This document shows positions 35,967 through 48,398 of a stretch of 64,000 nucleotides of DNA, in pieces. Origin of the DNA: Acanthochlamys bracteata (lineage: Eukaryota; Streptophyta; Magnoliopsida; Pandanales; Velloziaceae). The notes below the pieces were generated by a model. It had not been told where the DNA came from and did no database searches. It was given only the letters and a program-made list of their open reading frames with translations. The position numbers and the translations under genes are program-made. Position 1 is the stretch's first letter. Every line of letters begins with the position of its first letter. Location of the stretch: positions 5,027,001-5,091,000 of the forward strand of contig CM034126.1 of assembly GCA_019914995.1 (NCBI GenBank), given 5' to 3'.

Positions 35967-37516
35967 GGGGCAATCAATCAAATCACCGTTCACTAAACAA
36001 CTAATCGATCAATCAATTGAATGAAAAATTGATAGAAAGAGGTGAAATTAATTAGGGTTTCCCCGATCCATTCGGAAGATGAATGACGGCAGTGCTACGG
36101 GTGGCCGCGGCGGTCAGACGGAGAGAGAGGCGTCTGTCGTTCTTCTTCTTTATTTCCTGTTCCCTCGCTTGGTTTTAGTTTCGGCTTTTATACGTCGGTT
36201 CTGCGGGATTTCTTTCCATGTCCGACTCAGCTAGAACGGTGAAAGCAACTTATTTTCACTATTGTTTGGTACAATGGTACCTGCCCTTAAACGTTTGAAA
36301 TATTTATTCTTTTACCTTTTTTCAAAAAATGAAACTTCTTTCTCGTTAATACAGCGGCGCAAATGTTCACTTTAGAAGTGTTTATTAACACTCCAAATTT
36401 AAATTCAATTTTAATATAAAAAATATATATAAATTAAAATAAAAATTATTTTATTAATAAAATTTTTTTAAAAATTTACTTTTAAAATTTATTATAAATA
36501 CTACATTAATATAAAATTTTATTTTTTATTAAATATTTTTAATTTTTAATTTAATTTTTTAAATTGATTTCTAAAAACCTTATTTTAATCACTTTTTTAT
36601 CAAAATAAACACGCCCTTTGCATATATAATTATCGATCAATAGTTAACTCATGAAAGGTTCGCGAGGTTTTTGCATTCTATTTTAAAAAAAAAATTTAAT
36701 TCATATGTTTCAAGTATATTCAAAAAATTATAAAAAGATTGTATCTACTAAATTTTTTATTATTTATTTTTAATATTATTTTTAAACAAAAAAGTTATTA
36801 TAATAATAAAAATAAAAATATTTTTTATTTTAAAAAAATTTTAAGCACGTTCCTGGTTCTCCAATAGGCTATGGAATTGAAAATCTAACGCTACTTGTTA
36901 AAATTTGAGGTAAAAAAGAATAAAGAAAATTATCAAAATTACCAAAGGTTTCTTCTCTAGTGACATGTTTGAACATAGAAGTTTGCAAATTTTCTTTTGT
37001 GTATAGTTTTATATAAATCATGTCACTATCATCTATATATACACAGTGCATACTTAATTATACATAGTGTTTATAACAACTAGCATAATGATATTATAAT
37101 AACAAGTAAACAAAAATTTAGTTCTAAAGAATGGAAAAGGTAATAAAAATGCAAGATAAATGAGGCCTAAATACGTTGGGAGTGTTCAACATAAATAAAA
37201 AACATTTTAAATAAAACTTATTTGAAACTTTTTAAAAACAATTTTGATTTTGATTTTAAAAATAATTATTATTATAAATGTATTTTTTTGTACTTTTTAA
37301 ATTTTAAAAAATTACAAATTTATTAAAATTTAGAAAATGTTATAAAATGTAGTGCAAAAATACATTTAAACACCCCACACTAATGGGCCTGTAGGAATCA
37401 GATTTGAAAGTGGGCTATTAGTCATGAACGATAGATCAAGGACCAAAATTTGCTTCTTTAAATAAAAAAAGTTATTTTTTCTAGAAGGCGAGTTTCTTCT
37501 CTGTGGCAGGAGAGCC
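35967..37516. other. divergent spacer between LARP-like gene and ISCA2
   Basis: Bases 35967-36250 are the GC-richer 5' region of the LARP-like gene. 36380-36615, 36690-36860 and 37165-37380 look like degraded family A elements (AT blocks, terminal CACCCC or CGCCC). The last ~130 bases form the ISCA2 promoter. Confidence 0.45.
37384..37417 (+). promoter_or_regulatory. ISCA2: paired TGGGCY (site II) motifs upstream of ISCA2
   Basis: TGGGCC at ~37384 and TGGGCT at ~37412 lie about 100-130 bases before the ISCA2 ATG. TGGGCY pairs are known TCP-bound elements of plant genes for mitochondrial, ribosomal and cell-cycle proteins, which fits a mitochondrial Fe-S assembly gene. Assignment is by motif only. 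Confidence 0.45.
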
Positions 37517-40500
37517 ATGGCGTCAAGGCTTCTGCTCCGCCGTGCAGTGCCATTCCTCCGCTCCAAAATCCACCGGGATCGAATCCTTCTCAGCTGCTAC
37601 TCCTCTTCTTCTGCCACCGCAGACCCATCTCCTTCCTCCGCTTCCGCCGCCGAGGCTGTGCACTTGACCGACAACTGCGTTCGAGTATGTCCCTCTTCTC
37701 AATCTCCTATCATCTCTCTTTCCAGTTGGTGGATTTTTCTTTTTTTGAAGTGATTGAATTAAGTATGTGTTATATATGGGGACATACCCAGGCTCGCCAC
37801 TCACCGATCAAAAGCCGGCCTCTCGTTCGGCAGTAATTGATTTATCTCGATTGCGTGAACTAAACTTGCTCTAGATGTGAAAAATATTTTTTAGTTTTTG
37901 AGAAGCTTTTTATCTTCTTTGTGTGGTTTTATTTTTCAAAGAACGATATTGATAGATTATTGTTGTGTATGCTGAGTTTTGGAAGAAAAGGGCATGAGCA
38001 GTATAAAATAGATGAGCAACTCCTAATGAGACTATTGGATCATGAAAATATTTCGTCTTTATGGCTTGTAAAGCATAGCTGATGGCAAATTATAAAATAT
38101 AAAATTTGAATTTGGTCTATGAAATTTCATACTTCTCACTTCATCATGATTTTGAAGAATGGCTTGGTGCTAACTTCTTATTATTTTGGGATGAGAACTG
38201 TTGTCACCTTAGGATAGGATGTCTTTGCTCAACTTTCAGTTCAAACGCTGTACGTATGACTTAAGTAACCTTTAGCCAAATATTAATTAATAATGAGTTA
38301 AGTAGGTCTGGACATGTGCCCAAACTTGCAACAGAATTTTATTTTATAGTAGACAAACCAATGGGGACTGAGAATCACCGGATCAATGCTAAAGTTAGTC
38401 TTAGGTGGCGAAGTTACCATGTACAAACTTTTGAAGTCATCAGGGTTTTTGGCTGTAAGGTAATTCTTCTGTAATTAGAACAAAATTGTTCTTAGAAACA
38501 TACCAACAGCAACTGACGAAATTATGTTCCCCTCCTGCATTAAGCTCCCAAAGTAAATATCTTTGATTATGGATTCCTTATAGTCATAAATGGTTGTGTT
38601 TGTTTGATTCAAAGTAAGGTTTATACATACTATCTCATAGTTTGCTAGTTGAGCAATTGCATATACATGACAGAGAGACAATCTGGTCATTTAATCTGAA
38701 TAAAAAGGAGTAACAAAACACAAAATAGAAAACGAAGAATACGCTTTGGTATTCGATTAGCTTTTTCTTGCATTTGCACGTGCGCTTGCTAACCAATTAG
38801 TGAATTACATAGTAATATTAGTAATTGTTAAGGTCTCCGTATTTAATAAAGCATTGTTATGGTGATCGTTTAATGTATATTTCAATCTAAGTTAGAACAA
38901 TCAATAAATTGAATGTTACATATTTAATATGAGTGTAATGCGAAGAATCGTCTATATTTCTTATGGGTAATATTGCACTAATAATAAACTAGGTCCAATT
39001 TGGTGATAATTAATATGAATCAACTTAACCTGAAAACTTTTAGCTTAAACCTGAAAACATAATTCATTATGCCCAAGTAAAGAATACAACTTCAAGACTT
39101 CTGTAGTGATAAATCTTCTTTTCTCATGTAAGCTTAATCACTATCGTTGCACTAAAAAATATATTAGATGAATATATTTGGTTAAATAATAGCTATATTT
39201 ATGTTAAAGTAATTAGCTAATGTATACTGCACGGAAATTAAAGTAAGAACAATTGCAGTATAACAATGTCTCCATTTAGAAGAATTTAGGTTAAGTCGTA
39301 TATCATTCATTAAGGAAAAAGAATGATGTCCAATTTTTACCATTTCCTAAACCACTCTTTGGAATTTTGACATATTTCACATATAATTCATGATTTATGG
39401 TCATTGCCAAAAACCAATTCGTTAAGTGATGGTAGCGAAACATAAAAGCATCAATGATCTTTTGTTGACACACGGCAAACGTTTTAGATGATTTGCAATA
39501 AACCTGATATACTGCTGTAGCCAGTATCTCTGTCTTTAGGCTCCCGTAAATATTAGTCGGAAAAATCATTTTAAAAAACAGATAAGTGTGAAACTTTTTT
39601 TATTTCATTAAGGACAATATCATGATTTGTTTTCTATCTATTAGTTCCATTTATATTTAAAATTTTAGAATTTTGTGTTAACTTTTTCATCTATTGTATG
39701 TGTTGGGATGCTAGTGCAAATTAATTTTAATTGAATGCAGTTCAGATGCTTTTATTAATATTAAGAAGGTTAGAAAAATCCATCACCTAAAAGATCTTTT
39801 CAATTGTTGCGAAACTAACATTCCATTAAAAGATATATGCCATAAGGCTGCTCCTTGACCCCAAAAACAAAAATCTTAAAATGTAGAAAGCAAATCTTTC
39901 ATAGAAAAATAATTCAACCCAAGTGAATTCAATATGCAATATAAACCTCCTACAAAAACAGTAAGTATTGTAAGTTCTTAAGTTGATGACCATCTGACAA
40001 ATATAAATCTAACCTAATAAAAATAGGAAACTGATTTTATCATGCAAATTTACATCAATTAAAAAGGTCAATATAAAGGACATACTTAGAATCTAAATTT
40101 TTTAAAACAGATATTTAAGAATTTGAATATAAAACATAAAACTAAATAAGAGTTTCTGAAAAAATGAGCCAACAAAAATGTTTCTTAAAAGAAAACAGAA
40201 TTCTAAATGAGCACATGATTTTACAAATCAAAGATATTGATAATTCACCCAATATGTGGGCAAGTGAAAAACAGAAAATGTTAATTTCTGTTCTAGGAAA
40301 ATTCAAAGAAGAAAATTTGTAGAGAAAGATGAAATGATTGACATCTCAAATTATAATGATTTGGAGAACTAAGACATATAGAGCTTGTTCAATGGCACGG
40401 AATTCATTTTCTCCCGCTAGATTTTGAGTTCGAACTCACTTCCAATGTTTCAGTTTATCCTGAACTAAGTTTCACCTAACTCAGTTATACTAAACTCTCT

Positions 40501-41902
40501 TCCTATAAATTAAGATACGCTCATAATTTCTGAAAATCAAAACATAAAGTTAAAACAGATCTTAAGTAAGAGGTAATTAGCACAAAAGTTCATTGAAAAA
40601 TTTTAAACCTGGAAGAGAATAAAATATTATGAGGTAATTAACACAAAAAAGATTTTGTAAATCTCAAAGCTAAAGACATGAGAGAGAATAAGAGAGTTTA
40701 GGCCCTGGTGTGGCTGATGAAAGAGAGAGATGGAAAACCATGTGAAGGATAATAATCCAAGGATGCTTGGGATATTAAAACATCAGCAAAAGATATTTTG
40801 ATTGATGATTAGATTCTAAACTAAATATAATATTTAAACTACAAAAGGGTAATATAGGAATAATGAAAATTCAGCATAGGAAAATCCTTGCGTATTTTAT
40901 AGTAGTATAGATTAATAGACCCAACCATGGGTTTGTAACATGTATTTACTGCAGATGTGTCTTGCAGAGATTGAAAGAGTTACATGTCACTGAATCAACT
41001 GGTGAAAAGATGCTTCGCTTAAGTATAGAAACAGGCGGATGCTCTGGATTCCAATATGTCTTCGCACTAGATGACAAGAAAAATGCTGATGATAGGTCTT
41101 CTTCTGGAATATGTCTTTGTTTCTGGTTTTTTGGTCAGTATTTGTTTGGATTTGCCGTCTGCCTCTCTTGAAACTTATAACAATTTGTTCTATGTTTTCA
41201 GAATTTTTGAAAAAGATGGAGTTAAGCTGGTGGTTGATAATGTGTCATATGACTTTGTGAAAGGAGCAACAGTTGATTATGTTGAAGAATTGATTCGGTC
41301 TGCTTTTCAGGTGTGCACATATAAGTTTTGGGAACTGTAGAGGATCTCATTTCTTAGTACTTTAGTTGCTCAAATTGATTTTCAACTTGTTGGTTTATTT
41401 CATTCTGTGTATGCATCAAGTACCGCTTGACTATGCTTCTTAAACAAACAGAAGATCTTCACACCATACACAGCCTTTTTTCATGAAAGTAAAATTTGTT
41501 CAAAGAAATATAAAATCCCTGAACAAATTTTTGGCCCCTTCCTGTCCACTTGATTTCCCCTGAACACTTAGTTATCCAAAGATGATCTATTTGATTACCT
41601 CTTGATTCTCTCATTGATTGCTCTGAATATCCAAAGATCATCCTTTTGATTACCTATCTCTTCATAGGTAGGATGGGCATCTGATTAAGATAGAAACTAG
41701 GGCAGGCATCAAAATCACTTTTGTTACTGGATGCTTCACACTTTGTCTAGAACCAAATTATCAATGCCTATCGACCTTCAAAACACAATATACGTACTTT
41801 TGTTTCTTGGTTCACTTATATACACATAATTTTGTGCAGGTAGTAACAAATCCGAGTGCTGTTGGGGGCTGCAGCTGTAAGAGTTCTTTCATGGTCAAAT
41901 AG
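37517..41902 (+). CDS. ISCA2: iron-sulfur cluster assembly protein IscA-like 2, mitochondrial
   Basis: Four exons, 37517-37684, 40968-41095, 41202-41310 and 41840-41902, give 155 residues. The first ~45 residues ([17 protein letters not shown], many Arg/Ser, no acid before ~residue 20) form a mitochondrial presequence. The A-type carrier domain follows with all three cluster ligands: Cys81 in GGCSGFQY and Cys146/Cys148 in [27 protein letters not shown] and [13 protein letters not shown] are typical. ISCA proteins act with ISCA1 and IBA57 late in Fe4S4 assembly. Intron 1 is ~3.3 kb, much larger than the others, because of an inserted Helitron-like element. The coding sequence is unaffected. 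The closest Arabidopsis relative I know is At2g16710. Confidence 0.93.
38757..40911 (-). mobile_element. non-autonomous Helitron in ISCA2 intron 1
   Basis: On the minus strand the element starts TCTATACTACTATAAAATAC at 40911 and ends in CTAA at 38757. A short GC-rich imperfect inverted repeat around GCACGTGC sits about 9 bases before the CTAA. The flanking bases are A on the 5' side and T on the 3' side, as expected for Helitron insertion into AT without target duplication. It is 2155 bp long with no helicase/Rep coding sequence that I can recognise. It is oriented opposite to the host gene and lies wholly within the intron, so normal splicing can remove it. Confidence 0.65.
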
Positions 41903-44900
41903 CCGTTGATGTTGTTCTTCTTTGTATGATGTCTTGTACAATGTCCATTTTTTCACCCTTTTTTATCTGATATGTTTATTATAACTATCGTGTACTACAA
42001 CAGAAAGGATAGATCATATTTCACTGGAAAAAAATAATAAATAAATAAACAAATCCTGTACGTCTATTTATTGCTGCCAACCTAAATTGGTTCCCTGGGG
42101 ATTTACGTAAAGATGCCGTCTCTTTCATGCTTCTTCGTAGTGATAGCATCACAGGTTTAAACGAACTTCTTGCACTGGTTAATGATTGCATTTTTGCAAT
42201 TCTGTCGTTGTTCTAGGCATTTGCAATGGGATGGCAGCAATGTAGCACGGTTGTTGTATCTTGTAAGCATGCCTATGATCCTGTAATACTATGGTTGTAA
42301 AAGTAATTGCTTTTGCTCCTTAAAGGAATGTCTTAAGAATCCTGCTGTACTCTAAAATGCTTATACATTCAGTCTATCCATGGTTTCTTGTTTGCCAATA
42401 ACACTTGCATTATTTAGCTCTAGAAGTACATGTCCAATTGCAATGTGAATTTCCTAAAGGATCATTTTAATGGAAGTGCTTCTAAAAGCTGTGGAAAACC
42501 CCAGCATCCAAATTGTAATAAGAAAACTATGGATAATCCCTTGTGTTCCCTTTTTTCTTAAATCTATCTCATTCTGAGGTGGTATATCTCGTTTGTCTCA
42601 ACTGCATACTAGAAAAAGAGTGCACAAGGGAATATTAATGGATTACCCAAACTGTAAGCTGCTTTTTTTGGTTAAGTGAATGTGAATTACTTGCAGACAT
42701 CAGAACTCACAGTCGACAATTCAAGGCTTAAAGCAATATTACAAGAAAAAGGCCTCACCTTTTTACGTTCGCATCACTATTTACTTTAGTCTGGCCATTT
42801 GCTCAATTAAGGCCAAAGGCATAACATTACTAAAATATTCAGAAATGTGATTTGAGAAGTAAAGTTTACAGGGAAGCTAGCGGCTGATGGATTTGTGCTA
42901 CAGACTGGGAGGCAACAGAAATTCTCCCAGATAACAGGAATAGTACAAATGCGAGGAGCACAATATAAAATCAATGAGCTGAGCACTTGATAATGCCAAT
43001 CCTTTTTCTGTAACCAAGTTTCTTAACTTGCACACATTCTTTAGAATTCTAATTATTGGTGACAAGATACGCAGCTCATCCAAGTGATGTCCTTGCACAT
43101 GGCTTCAAAGTTCACTGCATAGACGAATAAAGTAGTCGTAAGGGTTAAGAAATATGTAAGAAACAACAAACAACACTCACCACACATCCAAGATGCCATC
43201 TTCATCACCTTAAAATCACGTTATCAAACAATGTTAAAATGTGTTTGATAGTTTATAAAGACAAAAGCCTGAAACTCCTTTAACTGAAATTTACTTGAAA
43301 TATTAACTCAATAAGGGACAAATGAAAAAAATGGATCTTGTAAATATACTTTTGATGAAGAAAGCATTGACTTGTTTCATGTTCATTGTTTCAATAAAAA
43401 CTCATCTTCACTAACAAAGTAATTAATATGCATCTAATGCACCGGTTTCTGTCATGCTGTGCTATTGAGAAGATGTCTCCTCTAACCTTTGGTTTTTAAT
43501 AAGTAATCTGCTACTCTACGAAGAAACATTAAAATCAATTGTAATTGACTAACTGATCATTTCCCACCAGCGCGCATCTCAAAAGGACCTGTTGAATTAG
43601 CAACCTTACCACATCAACTGCATGTTTGCATGAAGGTTACTAATAAGCAAAGATTTTTTATTTGAAGGCTCTACAAAAATTAGTTCAAGTTTAAGTATTT
43701 GTATTTTTAAAATTAGTTTACGTATTTGTCATAACAAAAAACTTAGAGATTATTTAAATCTTATTCCAACTTTACCAGATATAAGGATCTTGCCTCAGGA
43801 CTGGCATCGTAAGTCATAACCACAGATTCACGGGCATTGGTACGTAGATATGTAAGGTTCATCACAAGTTATTCTGCACTTCAAAACCAAATCTAAGAAG
43901 AAAGAAGTGGTTTTATACAAGTACAGTAGTTAGTGCATGGTACACTTGGCTTATACAGCACCAAGAGCAATTTCAAGATTGGCAACATACAAGTGGTATA
44001 TTGTAAATTATCTCCGTAACAAAAAAGTGGAGAGAAAAGAGTTTGTGGATGATTTCAAAAAATGAAGATGGAGTATGCTAAAAAGCGTGTCAACATAGTT
44101 ATTCAATAGTATGAGTTACAGAAAGATTCAACCAAATAATAAAAAATCTCAAAGGATGGGCTAACTCCACTGAACAAATACAATTCAGACAGTAGAAAAC
44201 TTTAAAAACACACATACATGCATGCACAGATGCATCATAGAATGCACTACTCTACATTACAACAGTAGTTAATTTTGATATTTTTGTAAATCCAACTCTT
44301 GGAACATGATCTACAAATGATCCGAAATTTAACTTATTTTGGCACTTTGATCATTTACTTTTCAACTAAGAAAGGGCAATAAAGAAGCAAGCAAAATTTT
44401 AAAACATTATTCAAGTACCGAAATGACTCACTTTTAACCTTTAGGGGAAAAATAATGTCTAAATCATGATCCAAGCTTATTATTAAAAGAAAATTTCATT
44501 AAATTTTGGTATTTGAACTAAAATTCACTAGGTCGGGATCTTGGGGAGGTTGTAGGGGTATTTACTTTGCGCAACACTGTGAGCAGTAATGTTTCATACT
44601 TGTTTCACCACATGAATAAAATGGGGATGAATTATAGATAGTCATCTATGAAGATGGAACCTGAACAAACTTGAGAAGAAAACATCAATAGTGTCATTTT
44701 ACAAATAATCCATCAGAAAAGTTCAGGACAACTCATTATTAGCAGGATGTTTTGTAAAAACCTTTGAAAATTACCACTTCAAAGTGTCTACATCATCAAA
44801 TACACACATAGTAAGGTAAAAGTTTCTACTATATATTTCATACAAATGACCTTCACTGCTTACTTTTGTGTCAGCCCTCTCCTATTTTGCTAAGATCCAC

Positions 44901-45396
44901 TAACACTTTCAGCTTGTCCATGCTTCTGTTAAAATTTCACCCATTCATATATGCTTTATTATCCTACAAGTGACGAAAAGATACAATGTACAGAAGCATA
45001 ACAGAAGAGACGAGTAGGGAATGCTAGCCTTAAGAAGACAAGATACGCCAACCATGCAAATTGACTGAAAAGATAACCAGATCCATAATATATAGTAAGG
45101 ATAAAAAGGAAGGTCTCTATGTTGGATATTTACGAAATTTTGCACTGCCAGCTTCTAGGTTTAAGAAGAAATTGGAGACCTACAAAGTTTATTTCTTCCA
45201 TGTCCCAATACAGCAAGCTCAAATTTTCACTTTCTTTTGAATAGAACCATACAATTGCTTAAAAATCATGAAGTTCTGCATTGAGCATAATTTGAATAAA
45301 TTATCAAAAAGACAAAATTAGGAGGCACTACACAAGTAGAGGATGCAAATCTTATAAACTACAATTCGCCAAGAAGACAACAAAAAGCGAGAAATT
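41903..45396. other. intergenic, ISCA2 3' region to DUF1279 gene
   Basis: ISCA2 3' UTR occupies the start. The rest has many stops in all frames and no domain, element or RNA gene I can name. The right end, to about 45150, is probably the 3' UTR of the minus-strand DUF1279 gene. Confidence 0.4.
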
Positions 45397-45837
45397 TCAT
45401 ACATGGTGGTGGTCTTGATGGAAATTCGGGCTGTTCTTCAGAAGGTTACGGCGAGCAAGGAACCGTGCAATGGGTGGCGTAAGTGCGATCGTTATCGGAA
45501 CACGCACAGGTATCAATGCTTTGTTGCAAAGAACAGCAAGCGCCAGTGCCCCACCACTCGACGCAACCAACTCAGCAGTTCTGTTCTTCTTCTTCATCCC
45601 TTGCTGTTCTTGATTAAATTCCGCATCATCGATCACATCACCAGTAGTAGAAGCATTCGTCACCGGTTCAACTCCAGAAGAAAGCCCAACCTTGTGAAGA
45701 ACAGATTCAACATCCACGTTGTTCTTAATCGCTGCGTAGAGACCTGCGATTGAAGCGAAGGAAACGGATAGGTGAACTCCGATCGCGACCTTTCCGTACT
45801 TCTGCGCTAACTCTTTCAGTCTTCCTCCCAACGTCAT
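45397..45837 (-). CDS. DUF1279 / FAM210-like small membrane protein
   Basis: Single exon, 146 residues. The DUF1279 signature starts almost at the N-terminus (YGKVAIGVHLSVSFASIAG, a membrane segment at about residues 16-38). A variable acidic linker with NQEQQGMKKKN follows, then a second hydrophobic region around residues 90-130 with ALIPVRVPITIALTPP. The C-terminus is His-rich (HQDHHHV). Animal FAM210 proteins are mitochondrial, and a similar short plant protein is At2g20940. No cleavable presequence is obvious, so location in plants is uncertain. It is transcribed away from the ABITRAM homologue from a shared 287-bp spacer. A CCG/GGC run of ~30 bases lies in its 5' UTR right before the ATG. 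Confidence 0.82.
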   Translation of the reverse strand: MTLGGRLKELAQKYGKVAIGVHLSVSFASIAGLYAAIKNNVDVESVLHKVGLSSGVEPVTNASTTGDVIDDAEFNQEQQGMKKKNRTAELVASSGGALALAVLCNKALIPVRVPITIALTPPIARFLARRNLLKNSPNFHQDHHHV

Positions 45838-45852
45838 CTTCCAGAAATTTCA

Positions 45853-45885
45853 ACGCGGCGGCGGCGGCGGCGGTGGCGGCGGCGA
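45853..45885. repeat. GGC trinucleotide repeat
   Basis: Near-perfect GGC run interrupted by two GGT units, beginning 15 bases upstream of the minus-strand DUF1279 start codon. On the transcript it reads GCC repeats, which could form structure near the start codon. Confidence 0.75.
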
Positions 45886-46021
45886 TAGAGAAGAGAGATA
45901 CGGACCAGGTGCTCTTGTTGTTGTTGTTGTTTGGGTTTAAGCCAGTTATGTTCACTTGCGGAACACGATAACATATTTTGGGTGGTTCTGGACTTGCAGA
46001 CATGTAGTAGTCTAACTCTGT

Positions 46022-46034
46022 TGGGCCTGGGCTC
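46022..46034. promoter_or_regulatory. double site II (TGGGCCTGGGCTC) in bidirectional promoter
   Basis: Two adjacent TGGGCY elements sit near the middle of the 287-bp space between the start codons at 45837 (-) and 46125 (+). Site II pairs are common in plant promoters of constitutively expressed genes and could serve both directions. Confidence 0.45.
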
Positions 46035-46124
46035 CTGTTTCAATATTACATTTTTAAGGGCGCAGTTAGCAAATATTTTTCCTCTTTGTCGCCGCTGGAA
46101 ACTTGCGCCGCTAGTTTTACAGCC

Positions 46125-48398
46125 ATGGAAGACGTCGCCGGTGATGCAGTACAACAACCGGAGCTCCAACTACCCGAACCTGCTTCGCCATATTCTCGAC
46201 TTTTTAAGGATGAAAAGAATCGCAACAACGACAACCACAAACAAGAAGCTGATGAAGAAAACCTTCGAGCTCTTCTTCTTCCAAACCCTCTCCAACTACC
46301 TAGCTATCCACCTTCCGCTACAGAATCCAACTTCGCTCGCTACGTTGCTCTCGGTAAAGATTTACAATTAGTGATTCCACTGTTTCTGAAACTTTAGTTC
46401 TCAAGTTGAATCGAACTAAAATCAATTTATCTCTTTTACTTCTTTACCTTAGATGTTATCAAACCTGGTCATGATCAGTATGTTTATCGCCATCCGAACG
46501 GGTATCCATTTTGTTGGTTCAAAAGAAAGTTTCAATTTTGAAGTGTATAGTATCTTGTTTAAGCTTATTGATTGATTGTTGGTAAATTGGTTTGAAAGGT
46601 TGTGTGTAATTGGCTTGGCTCCAACACATGTAGCATTGAAGGAAGAAGGTGGAGTGACGGCAGTGGATTTCAATGTTGGGAACTCTGACCGCAGTGAGAT
46701 CAAGGTCACAGGCAAGAGGAAACGGGTATTTTAGCTGCAAGTTTATCTTTTCTAACTTCTTTATGCTGAGAAGATTGGAGAAATTTGTGGAGTTTGATTG
46801 GGGTTGATGCGATGGTACAGAATGCACAACACTTTCAGTCTAATACTTCATTATGTAAAGTTTGCGCCAATGGCAACTACTATGTGGTGAGGTTGGTGAC
46901 GATCAACAGAAGTCTTGAATTTCATGAATGTTTCTTGGTAGCTTTTCAATGGTTTTGTTGATTCTGCAGATGTTGCATAAAAGGCTCCCTTTTGGAAGTC
47001 AATGATAGGCTGATTAGGCAACCAGACTTGCTCAATACAGCTGTAAGTGATATACATTGCTGCAATTCTTTTCAATAAGAATGTTCATGCTTCTGGTCCA
47101 TGTATGTGATTATGTACTAGGAATCAGCGAGAGATGTTCATTTAGTTTGTTTCTTCTATCATATGTATATGTGCTTGTTCTGGTGAGGAAACTAGCGAAT
47201 ATCTAATGATTTCTCTGCCGTGCAACAGCTTGTATTGTGATTGCCTTCATACCTTTCGTTCATTTACGTGTCATCTTAGACTATAAAATCACTTATGGTC
47301 ATTAATGATTGGCAACCGACTTTGTCAAAGCTCCTCATAACATTTTTACAAACAATTTCCATTACAATGAAGCTATTGAAGGCTTATGGTAGCTGATCAT
47401 GTATTCCTTCTTCCAAGTATTTCGTTGTTAATGACTTTCCAACTGCTTGTCGTTATTATTTAAACAGTCTTCCTAGTACTCATAAGGAGATTTATGAATA
47501 ACTCTTTGTTGTATAATAGTATCTTTAGATGAGATGTGACTGGTGAAGCTGTTTATATGCTAGAGAATAGTAGGATCCTATTGGAGAATATCCATACTGA
47601 TGGTGGGAGGATCGAAGGACCGTCTGAAGAATTATCAAATAACTAGGTAGCAAGAATATCAAAAGTCAGTAAAACTAAGTTTTGGTTACCTAAAAGTTCT
47701 ATCTTGAGGCCAAGTAATAATTGCTTTACTGAAATAAATGCTTGAGTATATGCAAAATTGAACATCTTGTCCTTTTTCTGCTTTTATTGGGTGGTTAGAA
47801 ATCGTAGTGCTCGAATACTGAACTTATGTGCCTACGACTGAAGTTATATTTGGAACTTATGTGCCTACGACTGAAGTTATATTTGTTCATTTGTGCCTTC
47901 TCTTCAGTATTGGTAGATCCAATGCTTTAAGAGGGAAGTTTGCCATTGACGTTGTTGTTATTATTAGCTAGACTACTTCTGCTTTCAATGAAAAGCTAGT
48001 TTCCTGAGCCACCAACCCAATCTTCAATTAGGTTCATTTAAAATAAAAAAAAATTAACTTCTATTGAACTGTAAGAGACCTATATGTGGAAACACTGAGA
48101 AAATCTGTCAAGTTTAGTGAAAGCAAAGTGATATGCACATAAGTGGACATTTTCTGCATTTAAGTTCTCCAACTTGTCATACTAATAGCCTCTTGCCATA
48201 TGATGTATTTGCATTAGTAGCAAGCCTTCTGGTAATGGATGTGATTTTTATAACTAATCTGTATCAGTTTGTATTCTTGATCAGGCTGATAGAGAAGGAT
48301 ATATTGCAATTATGATGCCAAAAGCAGAAGACTGGGCCAACATTAAAGATTCATTACTTACTTATGAAGAATATAAGAAGCTAAAAGGTTTATCTTGA
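46125..48398 (+). CDS. ABITRAM: ABITRAM / FAM206A (Simiate) homologue
   Basis: Six exons, 46125-46353, 46453-46501, 46599-46725, 46821-46891, 46970-47042 and 48285-48398, give 220 residues with all phases matching. An acidic, variable N-terminal ~75 residues precedes the conserved core: VIKPGHDQYVYRHPNGLCVIGLAP, KVTGKRKR, NTSLCKVCANG, CCIKGSLLEVNDRL, EGYIAIMMPKAEDW and LLTYEEYKKL. The fold is related to the lipoyl/GcvH type but has no lipoylation lysine context. In animals the protein affects actin assembly and transcription in nuclear speckles; the plant role is not established. A possible extra 3' exon begins at 49102. Confidence 0.85.
47820..47885. repeat. perfect 33-bp tandem duplication
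   Basis: Two identical 33-base copies (47820-47852 and 47853-47885), starting GAACTTATGTGCCTACGACT, lie in the last intron of the ABITRAM gene. Identity suggests a very recent event. Confidence 0.9.

Noticed and set aside
35672..35977. 101-residue minus-strand frame overlapping the LARP exon 1
   Set aside because: Out of frame with MASASIV...WPALSES, which is the recognisable LARP1 N-terminus.
40420..40440. GAGTTCGAACTC as a tRNA T-arm
   Set aside because: A palindromic stretch without the rest of the cloverleaf; it lies inside the Helitron-like element.
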